This document shows positions 6,717 through 13,935 of a stretch of DNA of 64,000 bases, piece after piece. The notes beneath the pieces were generated by a model. It saw only the letters and a list, made by a program, of their open reading frames with translations. It was not told the origin of the DNA and searched no databases. The translations under genes were made by a program, and so were the position numbers. The stretch covers positions 62,001 through 126,000 of the forward strand of contig CAJTER010000004.1 in NCBI GenBank assembly GCA_910575405.1, written 5' to 3'. Source of the stretch: Clostridia bacterium. Its GTDB lineage: Bacteria > Bacillota > Clostridia > Peptostreptococcales > Anaerovoracaceae. The stretch's first letter is position 1, and each line of letters begins with the position of its first letter.

Positions 6717-8131
6717 TGGCCGCCTCCTATCCTGCGGATCGTTACCTCCGTATAGTCATGCCGTCTTTTGTGACTGTAAGAAAACCCCGCCGCCTTTAAA
6801 ATATCGCTGCCTTCACCATTCAGCCATCTTGTAAAGGCGGAACTGGAGCCGGGAAAGGTTGATGCTTTCCCATAGGCAGTATGCCTAAGGCGCTCATAAA
6901 GCTTTCCTGCAGGGCCATGCAGCTCTTTTTTACCATCCGTTATCATGCAGGCTTTCACCGCTTCTACCACTGGGTTAGCTTCCGCAAACTGCCTCTGCAG
7001 TCGTTGTACATTATTGTAAAAGAGATCCTCAAAAGCTTCTACATCCAGATCCATAGCTGCTGCAATGGCCGCCATGTCTTCAAATGCGTCCGCCATACGA
7101 TGTCTTTTTCGCAATCCTAGCTCTTGTTTCATGCACATCGCTTTACTAATTGTATCGAAAACACCTGCCAAAATTTGTGGTTTGTCACACTGGAAGGCAT
7201 TCCAGAATTCCGTGTCAGTCCGTCGATTTTTTTGCTCAATTTTTTGCAGCTGATAGCAAAGGCTTCGTTCGCATAAGTCACTCTTCGGGCTGATAATTTC
7301 GATTCCATTTACAACCAATGCGGTTTTCAGCCTTGAAACTACTTGTTCTCGGTTTGTATACAATTTTCGTCTGGTTACACTGGTGCCTGTAATAGCAGCC
7401 GCTAGCAGATTGGAGATCTCTTCACTAAAAATTGCTGTATTGTCCAAAATGCAAAGATTTTCATTAGCGAGCAGATTTTCAAAATCATGATAGCTCTTCG
7501 GTGTTGAACAAATACCTGCCAGGCACGGGTCAATCAGTTCTCGGATTATGCGGCTCAGGGTACTCTTTCCGGTACCCTTACTGGAATTTAGAACCATTGC
7601 CAGATGGGTACTATGGGGCATAAACAGCTGAATTAGGTGTATCTTAAAGAGCTGTAATTCTCTGGGCGGCAGATTAATATAGGCATCTAACAGGGCTAAA
7701 TTACCCTGCTCTGCGGGCAATACCTGCTCCTGTGTAGAAGCAGGTTTTAAAAAGTTATATATCCCTGTATTCGATATGTTCCACCCTCCCGGTTTTATAA
7801 TCACTCTTTTCCAGTTTTTATCTGCTAAAAAGTACTCCATATAACCGGCCGTTCCAGCTATTCGCTGATGTAATGCTTCTGTCCGCTCTTTTAAAATTGC
7901 CTGATTCTCATAGACACGAAGAACGGTTTTTAAATTTGGTGCATACTGCAAATTTTCCCGTAGTCGATATTGCTCCGACAGGAATGCTTGCAGCTTCCGG
8001 TCTTCTAAGGCACAAATTTCCATATGATCTTTCCGCAGCCATTTGACATATACCTGCTCCGGATTATCAGCGTCACAAAATAATGTCATTGGTTCCATAA
8101 TCTCTTGCACCGTCTTATAATTAAGCATCAT
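6713..8131 (-). CDS. P-loop ATPase / replication helicase-like protein of element 1
   Basis: 472 aa. A Walker A motif (KGTGKST, about residues 185-191) is followed by a Walker B-like LCILDN and a sensor-like NG segment, the layout of superfamily-3-like helicases of phage and plasmid replication initiators. The N-terminus (1-150) is not a recognised primase domain. It probably drives autonomous replication after excision. AGGAGAT precedes the ATG. It differs from the element 2 helicase (18122-19648), so the replication modules have different ancestry although the neighbouring cassettes match. Confidence 0.75.
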   Translation of the reverse strand: MMLNYKTVQEIMEPMTLFCDADNPEQVYVKWLRKDHMEICALEDRKLQAFLSEQYRLRENLQYAPNLKTVLRVYENQAILKERTEALHQRIAGTAGYMEYFLADKNWKRVIIKPGGWNISNTGIYNFLKPASTQEQVLPAEQGNLALLDAYINLPPRELQLFKIHLIQLFMPHSTHLAMVLNSSKGTGKSTLSRIIRELIDPCLAGICSTPKSYHDFENLLANENLCILDNTAIFSEEISNLLAAAITGTSVTRRKLYTNREQVVSRLKTALVVNGIEIISPKSDLCERSLCYQLQKIEQKNRRTDTEFWNAFQCDKPQILAGVFDTISKAMCMKQELGLRKRHRMADAFEDMAAIAAAMDLDVEAFEDLFYNNVQRLQRQFAEANPVVEAVKACMITDGKKELHGPAGKLYERLRHTAYGKASTFPGSSSAFTRWLNGEGSDILKAAGFSYSHKRRHDYTEVTIRRIGGGQ

Positions 8132-8617
8132 TTGTGTTCTATCTCCTTTCTTCTTTTTTTACATCAATATACAATATCCTCATTTTTTGTCAACCCTTTT
8201 TAATGTTAGAATTTCAACGATATATGGAAATTTTCCAAATTAACATTTGCATATTTATTCTTTTACCGTCTCCGTTTTTCGTATATTTATTCACAAAAAA
8301 CATTACTTTTTCTGCATCGTTTTTGCGATAGGCTACGAGCTTCTAGGGTTATAACTATGCAATCATTTTAGTCAAGGAATACCTGCCCTGCCGTTTAATT
8401 CACCACATTAATTCACCCAATATAACCCATTAATTTTAAAATATTCCTGTATTTTTTTGTATGTTATGGAAATCAGAAATTTAAAAAAAAAATTAACTAC
8501 AAATGTAAAAGCCAAAACACAGGGAGAGCGTTTTCTTACATAAAAATAGTAGGAAAACCGGTGCTCTCCCTATTGGCGATATAGCTGTGTATCAGATAAG
8601 TCTATGACACACTCTAT
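8132..8617. other. AT-rich intergenic region between cassette and replication gene
   Basis: No gene seen. Very AT-rich with T-runs, containing the terminator hairpin at 8522-8570. The AT-rich part next to the replication gene may hold its promoter or an origin; no iterons are evident. Confidence 0.45.
8522..8570. terminator. Hairpin after the seven-gene cassette (element 1)
   Basis: GGGAGAGC/GCTCTCCC outer stem with inner TTTTC/GAAAA, about 50 bases past the last cassette stop. Likely a terminator; the T-run is weak. Confidence 0.6.
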
Positions 8618-8749
8618 TTATTTCTTCTTTGCTTTACTGGCACCTTTCTTCACTAATCCGTAAATCGTTACTGTCGATGCCGTTCCCTTGGCAAAGGCCG
8701 TAAAGCTCTGGGTCACCGTAACGGCTGCTGCTATCAAACTTCCAATCAT
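8618..8749 (-). CDS. Cassette gene 7: 43-aa hydrophobic peptide with Lys-rich C-terminus
   Basis: Starts MIGSLIAAAVTVTQ; residues 3-32 are largely hydrophobic and the tail is KKGASKAKKK. It could insert in a membrane with a cationic tail. The element 2 copy (22390-22527) is nearly identical through residue 36, and differences cluster in the basic tail where charge is kept. Its start lies four bases after the previous stop. No known family; holin-like, toxin-like or signalling-peptide roles are all possible. Confidence 0.75.
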   Translation of the reverse strand: MIGSLIAAAVTVTQSFTAFAKGTASTVTIYGLVKKGASKAKKK

Positions 8750-8753
8750 CTCC

Positions 8754-8849
8754 TCAGCCTCCCTTCTTTCTCACGGCATGCTGAATTCCTTCTGCTACGG
8801 CTATGATCACAAGACCAAAGCCTGATCCTCCAACAAAAAATCGTATCAT
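8754..8849 (-). CDS. Cassette gene 6: 31-aa glycine-rich membrane peptide
   Basis: A micro-protein MIRFFVGGSGFGLVII followed by a short amphipathic part and HAVRKKGG. It has one predicted membrane helix with a GxxGxG pattern and a basic end. The element 2 copy (22532-22627) has the same length and mostly conservative changes (F/Y, V/I, V/A), a coding-type substitution pattern. The stop sits four bases before the start of gene 7, so the two peptides are probably made together. Confidence 0.72.
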   Translation of the reverse strand: MIRFFVGGSGFGLVIIAVAEGIQHAVRKKGG

Positions 8850-8863
8850 CGTGTTTCCCCTCC

Positions 8864-9181
8864 TTAATAGTCTTCTGCAAATAACATGGTGATGTGGGTG
8901 ATATCATCCAGGGCAAAGATGGTCTTCCCATCCAGGTACTCCGGCAGGTTCTGCTCCATATCGGCCATGTGGTAGAGCCGCTGGCAGGCTGGCTGGTCCT
9001 GTCTGTATACAATCTGAAGCCTTCCTTCCCCGTCCAGTTCCAGCTTCAGGGCCTGCAGATAGTCTGCCGGATGCTCGGCCAGTTCCTGTTCCAGAATCTC
9101 CCACAAAAACGTTTGCAGCTCTGTAGGCACCTGTTCCGCAATTCCTCTCGCGGTGTAGTGGTCTTTTGGTATGTCAAACAT
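8864..9181 (-). CDS. Cassette gene 5: DUF960-like protein
   Basis: 105 aa. The pattern ARGIAEQVPTELQTFLW near the N-terminus and the closing DDITHITMLFAEDY resemble the DUF960 family, small proteins of unknown function frequent on Firmicutes mobile elements. It is paralogous to gene 4 just upstream; both share the same start and end motifs. The element 2 copy is 22645-22962. The family assignment is from memory of its pattern. Confidence 0.72.
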   Translation of the reverse strand: MFDIPKDHYTARGIAEQVPTELQTFLWEILEQELAEHPADYLQALKLELDGEGRLQIVYRQDQPACQRLYHMADMEQNLPEYLDGKTIFALDDITHITMLFAEDY

Positions 9182-9235
9182 TCCTTCGTTCCTCCTGTTC
9201 TTCCTTGCATTCTTTCATCTGGTTGAGCAACAGCC

Positions 9236-9550
9236 TTACCGCTCTTCCGGGAAGACCATGGTAATATGGGTTTCATCGTCAATGACGTAAAGTTTCTTTC
9301 CATTTACCTCGGGCATATCCGCTCCTACCCCTACCAGAACATAGCCCTGTTCATACTCTGGCTGCTCCTGGCTATAGTGAATATACAGCGTGCCTTCTTC
9401 GTCTGCCTGCAGCTGGAAAATCTGCAGGTAATCCATGTCATGCAGCTGTTTCTGCTGTTCTAAAATCGTCCATAGGAATACCTGCAGCTCCAGTGGTAGC
9501 TCCTCTGCTACGCCTCGACTGCAGTAACGTGGTTTCTCTCGTTCAAACAT
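9236..9550 (-). CDS. Cassette gene 4: DUF960-like protein (paralogue of gene 5)
   Basis: 104 aa from the ATG at 9550, chosen for the AGGAGG site upstream; an earlier in-frame ATG is less likely. N-terminus MFEREKPRYCSRGVAEELP; C-terminus DDETHITMVFPEER. It overlaps the end of gene 3 by eight bases. Element 2 copy: 23018-23335. Two adjacent DUF960-like paralogues suggest the products form a heteromer, which is inference. Confidence 0.72.
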   Translation of the reverse strand: MFEREKPRYCSRGVAEELPLELQVFLWTILEQQKQLHDMDYLQIFQLQADEEGTLYIHYSQEQPEYEQGYVLVGVGADMPEVNGKKLYVIDDETHITMVFPEER

Positions 9551-9938
9551 CGTTGCTTCCTCCTGTTGTGTTGTTGTTCTTGATTTCCGTCTCAAGTACG
9601 GCAGGCCTTATGACAATCAGATGATAGTCACTGCCGCATAAGAATAGCTCCTCAATCCAGAGTACCCGTCCTTTCTTGCAAAGGAATTCTGCATACTCCG
9701 GCTCCTGCCTGCTCAGATGATACCGGTCCAGTAATGCTTCATAGTCTGCCTTCTGGTATGGCTCTGGGAAGACGGCCAGGTAGCCTCCCAGATCTCCATC
9801 TACGTCTCGGTCTTCGCCATAATACTGGTTTAACGTTTTCATTACATCCAGTATCTCCGCCTTAACAGCTTCCGGTACATACTCCGGCACTTCCGCCAGA
9901 TGCTCCCGTTTCCACACTTTCGTATATAGACCATGCAA
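9543..9938 (-). CDS. Cassette gene 3: 131-aa protein of unknown function
   Basis: Soluble, acidic. The conserved block GEDRDVDGDLGGYLAVFPE and the EYAEFLCKKGRVLWIEELFL segment are retained in element 2 (23328-23720). It probably starts at TTG (9936-9938): in both elements AAGGAGGT stands six bases before a TTG and no in-frame ATG fits. The C-terminus is hydrophilic (KNNNTTGG). No known domain recognised. Confidence 0.75.
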   Translation of the reverse strand: MHGLYTKVWKREHLAEVPEYVPEAVKAEILDVMKTLNQYYGEDRDVDGDLGGYLAVFPEPYQKADYEALLDRYHLSRQEPEYAEFLCKKGRVLWIEELFLCGSDYHLIVIRPAVLETEIKNNNTTGGSNDV

Positions 9939-9956
9939 ATGCTCACCTCCTTTCCT

Positions 9957-10706
9957 TCATGCCTCTGCTTCTTCCTGTAGCTTTAACAGAGTCTTATAAA
10001 ATTCGACAGACGGCTCCTGATAGGCAAGAACGTCCTCTGCTGACAGCTGGTCCAAATGACGCAGGATAAACTCCTCACTCAACTTCTGATAGCGTCCCAC
10101 TTCCTCCCAGCAGAGATCGGATTCCATTTCCTCTAAAAAGGCTTCGTTTAGCCTTTGATCGGCACAGATCAGATGCCAGTCCACCTCGTCCTTATGCCTG
10201 CGAATAAAATCATCCGTCAACCTTTGATGGATACAGAGTTCTTGCCAACTGTCCGGATTGATGTGGTGGGAGAACTGTTCCAGGAAATCCTCGGATAAAC
10301 GGCCCCATAGCTTATCATTTAAGAAGACACGCTCCCAGTCGAGACGCTCTTCATACTCTTTGGCAAAGGCAAAGCTAAACCGCTGATGCAGAGAAACCTC
10401 CTGCCAATCCAGATGCTCTGCAAACTCCGTCATGAATCCTTCCGACAAGCTCTGGTAAGCGCACAGAACCGTGAAATTGATCCGATCCACAAACTCCCAG
10501 AGGAACGATACCGACAGGCTCTGGTGCATGCCAATGTAGTCCCAATCTATTTCCTCTGCGTGCTCCCGTATTAAGTCTTCAGGGATAGCCTGTACATACG
10601 ATACTTCGTTCCAATTCACATGCTCCGGGAAGGTCCGAAGGAATTCCTCGGATACACCATGTTCACAGGCTGTTTCAAACCACTCCTGATAGTCTTCGTT
10701 CTTCAT
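9957..10706 (-). CDS. Cassette gene 2: protein of nine ~23-residue W/Q repeats
   Basis: 249 aa, almost entirely repeats of the form (I/L/V)xWxx(V/I)xxxQxLSExF(I/L)xxxxxx, from about residue 28 (HVNWNEVSYVQ) to about 240. The fifth unit carries a short insertion. Such repeats should fold as a helical solenoid, so a protein-binding scaffold is likely. The element 2 copy (23739-24488) has the same length and phase. Strongly acidic, no signal peptide. Domain name unknown to me. Confidence 0.85.
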   Translation of the reverse strand: MKNEDYQEWFETACEHGVSEEFLRTFPEHVNWNEVSYVQAIPEDLIREHAEEIDWDYIGMHQSLSVSFLWEFVDRINFTVLCAYQSLSEGFMTEFAEHLDWQEVSLHQRFSFAFAKEYEERLDWERVFLNDKLWGRLSEDFLEQFSHHINPDSWQELCIHQRLTDDFIRRHKDEVDWHLICADQRLNEAFLEEMESDLCWEEVGRYQKLSEEFILRHLDQLSAEDVLAYQEPSVEFYKTLLKLQEEAEA

Positions 10707-10722
10707 TGTGTTTCACCTTCTT

Positions 10723-11415
10723 TCATGCTTTCATGGGAATATCTGCTTCTGACCCTTCTGCCGGTGCTTGGATTTCTTTCAGGACTTTCTTCTTCCTGCC
10801 TCTTTTGGCTGGTTTCTCTGATGGCAGCTCCTTCTTTGGAAACTGATACTCCCGCAGTCCCCAGACTTCTCGTTTGTGCCGAATTCCCAGGTACAGGACA
10901 TGGACGCACTCTTCACTATCCAGAGTTAAGGATGGAGCAGACAGCTGATAAAGCTTCCCCTGTGGATGATAGGTCGCAAACAGGTTCGAAATGCGGGCCT
11001 TCGTCAAATTTGCCGCTTTACAGGTTGCCATGGAATTTCCCCATGCAAGAATGAGGAATGTCTTTTGAAAATCTGTCTCCTTTAGAACGGATTCGATGTA
11101 GGCCAGGTTTTCTTCGTCAACCTCTAACCCTCTTGCAGACAGCTTTTCTGACGCACAGACCTGCGAGAAGAGATTCAGGATACGGACGGACCGTAGCTCT
11201 AATTCCTGCATTTTGCAGATCAGATGGTTGGTGCTCAGGTCCGTCTTATATGGTTCTTGTGCGGTAGTGGTGGGATAGAGGCCAATGAGAATGGCGTCAC
11301 TTCCCCGGGCTGGTGCTCCCGATTCATCGAGTAGGACTTTTTTGACCTCATAGGTGTACGTGTTATCATCGGATGATACGATGGTGGTCTGCACACTGGT
11401 GATACTGGTATTCAT
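10723..11415 (-). CDS. Cassette gene 1: DUF1643-like protein
   Basis: 230 aa. The core matches the DUF1643 pattern: ILIGLYPTTTA (in place of the usual GLNPSTA), a TDLSTN segment, NLFSQVCASEKL, and later ILAWGNSMATC, then a G-x-LYQLSAPSLT part. The C-terminal 40 residues are Lys/Arg/Pro-rich (KPAKRGRKKK), resembling an AT-hook-like tail that might contact nucleic acid. It is the first gene behind the leader at 11416-11622. Element 2 copy: 24485-25189. DUF1643 has no established activity. Confidence 0.78.
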   Translation of the reverse strand: MNTSITSVQTTIVSSDDNTYTYEVKKVLLDESGAPARGSDAILIGLYPTTTAQEPYKTDLSTNHLICKMQELELRSVRILNLFSQVCASEKLSARGLEVDEENLAYIESVLKETDFQKTFLILAWGNSMATCKAANLTKARISNLFATYHPQGKLYQLSAPSLTLDSEECVHVLYLGIRHKREVWGLREYQFPKKELPSEKPAKRGRKKKVLKEIQAPAEGSEADIPMKA

Positions 11416-11453
11416 AGTTGATTCCTCCTTTGTGTAATGATTTTTAGATATAC

Positions 11454-11493
11454 AAAAAGCAGAGGTGTTAGCTGGTATGCGTTCCTCTGCTTT
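11454..11493 (-). terminator. Terminator hairpin inside the cassette leader (attenuator candidate)
   Basis: AAAGCAGAGG/CCTCTGCTTTTT on the minus strand, upstream of the first cassette gene instead of downstream, so it could abort transcription before the cassette. Confidence 0.65.
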
Positions 11494-11523
11494 CTTTTGG
11501 TAATAACGGTATAAAGGTACGTT

Positions 11524-11553
11524 CTATGGGCTTCGGAACACAGACCGGAGCAT
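11524..11553 (-). CDS. Possible leader peptide MLRSVFRSP
   Basis: Nine codons from ATG to TAG, with AAGG seven bases before the start. Element 2 has MLRGSVLPTP in the same place (25297-25329): one whole codon longer and still in frame. Start and stop fall inside a base-paired stem (CTATG/CATAG), so chance cannot be excluded. A translated leader would fit attenuation control. Confidence 0.4.
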   Translation of the reverse strand: MLRSVFRSP

Positions 11554-11667
11554 AGAAATACCTTATTTTGTTTGTGGCAATCAAAGAGCAGTAAGCACAT
11601 GATTGATTTCTGTACTTACTGCATTAATTTATGATCGGATATAGTTATCAAACGACCCTCATGCTAA

Positions 11668-11708
11668 TTCATTATTACATCTATCATATGGGCAGATGTA
11701 ATAATGAA
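11668..11708. repeat. 14-bp perfect inverted repeat
   Basis: TTCATTATTACATC and GATGTAATAATGAA face each other across 13 bases, just past the stop of the acidic protein gene. It may be a terminator without T-run or an operator. Confidence 0.6.
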
Positions 11709-11720
11709 CCATCCTTGCAA

Positions 11721-11879
11721 TTACCATGAGGAGTGTTCTTCACGTTGGTCAGCTTCCCAATTATCCCAATCCTTATCCCATTCATCAACATCATCATAGT
11801 CATCTAAATCAGGTTCTGAATCGTAATCCCAAGTACCACCAGAATCCTGAGGATGATAATCATTATCTGCTCGTTTCAT
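11721..11879 (-). CDS. 52-aa hyper-acidic Trp-rich protein
   Basis: Twenty Asp/Glu against four Lys/Arg, with five Trp and four Tyr; the middle alternates acidic and aromatic residues (DDYDDVDEWDKDWDNWEAD). AGGAGGT precedes the ATG at ideal spacing, so translation is likely. No known family. Strong acidity with aromatics is typical of DNA-mimic or anti-restriction proteins and of some antitoxins; the role is inference. It belongs to the element 1 block absent from element 2. Confidence 0.72.
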   Translation of the reverse strand: MKRADNDYHPQDSGGTWDYDSEPDLDDYDDVDEWDKDWDNWEADQREEHSSW

Positions 11880-11904
11880 TTATGTTACCTCCTACTTTCT
11901 TTTC

Positions 11905-12042
11905 TCATGCAATCATCCCAGAAGCAGCTACAGCTTTTGCTTTAACTGTTGGCCCTGCTGAAATAACTCATGAATTGCATGTTCGTAAACTGCTGGATTT
12001 CCAATCCCTGTATTTCTAGCAGCATACAGGATTGTCCGTTAA
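11905..12042 (-). pseudogene. Decayed small-helical-family gene
   Basis: Translation gives LYAARNTGIGNPAVYEHAIH and further matches to the intact gene at 12359-12622 (LHAARNSGVGNPEACEEAIQ), but stop codons interrupt the C-terminal half. It lies between the two acidic genes. Confidence 0.7.
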
Positions 12043-12061
12043 TCTACTAAAATAGTATGAT

Positions 12062-12250
12062 CTAATCATCGTCTCTATCGCCTGAATCCATATCCTCAGC
12101 TGTAGGACCATACTCTTCTACTTGGCGCTCATAGACATATTCATCATAAGAAATATAATCAGAAGCCTCCGACTCTTCCCAATCCTCATACCATCCATCT
12201 TCGCCAGGATCTTCATCCAAATCAGGACGCCCATCTTCCTCAAAGCACAT
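12062..12250 (-). CDS. 62-aa hyper-acidic protein
   Basis: Twenty-seven Asp/Glu against three Arg (net charge about -24), Tyr-rich in the middle (YISYDEYVYE). AGGAGGT stands at good spacing before the ATG. Not homologous along its length to the 52-aa acidic protein at 11721, but similar in composition. Candidate nucleic-acid mimic; no family recognised. In the same direction as its neighbours and possibly co-transcribed with the helical gene at 12359. Confidence 0.72.
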   Translation of the reverse strand: MCFEEDGRPDLDEDPGEDGWYEDWEESEASDYISYDEYVYERQVEEYGPTAEDMDSGDRDDD

Positions 12251-12358
12251 AATAGCACCTCCTTCCTCAAAGATTTTTATTTCTGATCAGAGAACAACCT
12301 CTGTATCATAACAAATTCAGACCGCATTTTAATTCTGCGATGTTAAGGTTCCCATATC

Positions 12359-12622
12359 CTATGAAGAGCGTAGCTTGCCCTTGCCAGTTTTCGTTATAAC
12401 GCTTTCCATCTCATTCAGCCACCCCAGAAACATCTGCAGCTCTTGCTCTAGCTGGTAGCCCTGCTGAGACAATTCCTGGATCGCTTCTTCGCAAGCTTCT
12501 GGATTTCCAACCCCTGAATTTCTAGCAGCATGCAGGACTGCCAGTTGATTTGCTAACAGATACGTTTTCTTTGTCAGTTCAGATGTATAACTTCCTATTT
12601 CTCGTAATTCTTTTGTATTCAT
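12359..12622 (-). CDS. Small helical protein, family member d (element 1)
   Basis: 87 aa from the ATG at 12622, preceded by GAGAGGA. It has the family layout: N-terminal helix, LANQLAVLHAARNSG, then ACEEAIQELSQQGYQLEQEL, then FLGWLNE and a basic tail (KTGKGKLRSS) not found in other members. The intact parent type of the pseudogene at 11905-12042. Function unknown. Confidence 0.72.
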   Translation of the reverse strand: MNTKELREIGSYTSELTKKTYLLANQLAVLHAARNSGVGNPEACEEAIQELSQQGYQLEQELQMFLGWLNEMESVITKTGKGKLRSS

Positions 12623-12882
12623 AATGTTCCTCTCCCCTAATGTTTCAGTACAATACCACCGATTTGCACCTTTCCCTTTCATAACGGCTTGCCCCACATG
12701 CCAAACCAGTTGGACACCTATTGATTCATCTCCAAAAATTCCTTCCAAAACCGCTGTCTATCCCGAACTATTTCATATCTATATGGGTATATATCTATCC
12801 CTTATTAAAATATATCATGTTTTTATACATCTTACAAGCGCATTCATATTGAAATATAATGAAAAAAACAGGAGACGAGATT

Positions 12883-13170
12883 ATGAAGAAAAAAGACAAT
12901 CCTTTACGGCAGCTTCCCGTAAATCCAGACGAATATGGTGAAATCAAGATCCATCTGGCTGAAATTCTTGAAGAGAAAGATGTTTCCATCAACCAGCTTT
13001 CTTTTCGTGCAGAAATGCAGCGAACTCAATTAAGAAAATATCGGGATAATAAGCTGCAGCGACTGGATCTTGATATTCTGAAGCGACTTTGCTATGTGCT
13101 GGAATGTGACCTGCACGATTTATTAGAGTATCTTCCGCCGGAGGAAGGGACTGGAAAGGTACCAGAATAG
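12883..13170 (+). CDS. XRE/HTH_26-type DNA-binding protein
   Basis: 95 aa from the ATG at 12883 (AGGAG eight bases upstream; an ATG eight codons earlier lacks a site). The HTH core runs IHLAEILEEKDVSINQLSFR, then the recognition helix region, then LDILKRLCYVLECDLHDLLEYLP, typical of short Cro/C1-like repressors. It is divergent from the helical gene at 12359 and convergent with the one at 13241. Probably a local regulator of the element's right end. Confidence 0.85.
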   Translation: MKKKDNPLRQLPVNPDEYGEIKIHLAEILEEKDVSINQLSFRAEMQRTQLRKYRDNKLQRLDLDILKRLCYVLECDLHDLLEYLPPEEGTGKVPE

Positions 13171-13175
13171 CTATG

Positions 13176-13210
13176 AAAATCTACCCTCTTGAACGATGTG
13201 GTAGATTTTT
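13176..13210 (+). terminator. Terminator of the XRE gene
   Basis: AAATCTACC/GGTAGATTT stem followed by TTT, five bases past the stop. Confidence 0.75.
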
Positions 13211-13240
13211 ATGCTATTGAAAGCGCCCTGTCCATTTTGT

Positions 13241-13471
13241 TTATAGGTCCCTGTCGTCTTCATTCAGCCATTCTAACAGCATCCGGAATTCTTCTTTCAG
13301 AGAATAGGCCTGCTGGGATAATCCGTAAACAGCGTCCTGATAAGTTTCCAACACGGCAAATTCTGCCCGCATAGCATCCTGGAGCATTTCTAAGGAACTC
13401 CACAGAATACGGGATGTTTCTTCCATATCCCCAAGGCGATTCCACAACTCCTTTTTCTCTTCTGCATTCAT
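13241..13471 (-). CDS. Small helical protein, family member e (element 1)
   Basis: 76 aa, with signature SRILWSSLEMLQDAMRAEF, then TYQDAVYGLSQQAYSL, then LLEWLNEDDRDL. The ATG at 13471 follows AAGGAGGT. It is the closest relative of 2478-2699 and 28767-28988 and, like them, stands behind a covarying leader hairpin and the conserved upstream block with the 74-bp palindrome. Confidence 0.75.
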   Translation of the reverse strand: MNAEEKKELWNRLGDMEETSRILWSSLEMLQDAMRAEFAVLETYQDAVYGLSQQAYSLKEEFRMLLEWLNEDDRDL

Positions 13472-13508
13472 GTTCTCCTTACCTCCTTGATTTCTACAGA
13501 AATAAACA

Positions 13509-13547
13509 GAACCCACTGCCATAGCCGAATTGCCAAAGCAGTGGATT
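13509..13547 (-). promoter_or_regulatory. Structured 5' leader hairpin of the small helical gene (element 1)
   Basis: Minus-strand stem GAATCCACTGC/GCAGTGGGTTC with inner TGGC/GCTA; all pairs are Watson-Crick or G-U in RNA. Confidence 0.65.
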
Positions 13548-13717
13548 CAAGGTAATAATATATATTTATAAAGAAACGCTGTTACAGTTGGAGACGCATG
13601 AACGGATTAAGCAGAAAGTGCAGAAGCAAAAATAGCTTCTATTAATTTTGATAGATCGAGTAAAATATTCTTGGATTGAAAGGCTTCCCATTTCAGCTGT
13701 TAAAAAAATTCTGAGAC

Positions 13718-13791
13718 AATGCCGCTGCACCGCAAGGACCGATCGCCCCAGTAAACAAGGGGAATCTTTAATTATCGGGATCGGCGGCATT
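13718..13791. repeat. 74-bp palindromic element, copy 3
   Basis: Left member of a pair that brackets the HTH and membrane-protein genes (13936-14747). About 100 bp after it still match the sequence that follows copy 4. Confidence 0.8.
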
Positions 13792-13935
13792 TCTGATTCA
13801 TAAGTATTCCCATAGTTGACAGCATAGAAAAACCTTACGCATTTCGAAGAGCAGCCCAGAGCATCTAGCCTAGCTTGCTCTATTCAGACAAAAGCTTTCC
13901 AAGCTATCAGATTATTGAGATAGACTGGCCTTCAG

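Larger units (their letters stand above)
11416..11622 (-). promoter_or_regulatory. Attenuator-like leader of the seven-gene cassette (element 1)
   Basis: In minus-strand order there are three parts. First comes a GCAGTAAGTAC/GTGCTTACTGC hairpin with a short T-run (11588-11622). Next is an AAGGTA/TACCTT-CTATG/CATAG stem holding a nine-codon ORF (11524-11553). Last is a terminator-like GCAGAGG/CCTCTGC hairpin with TTTTT (11454-11493), about 25 bases before the ribosome-binding site of gene 1. All three are kept in element 2 (25190-25396). Confidence 0.65.
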
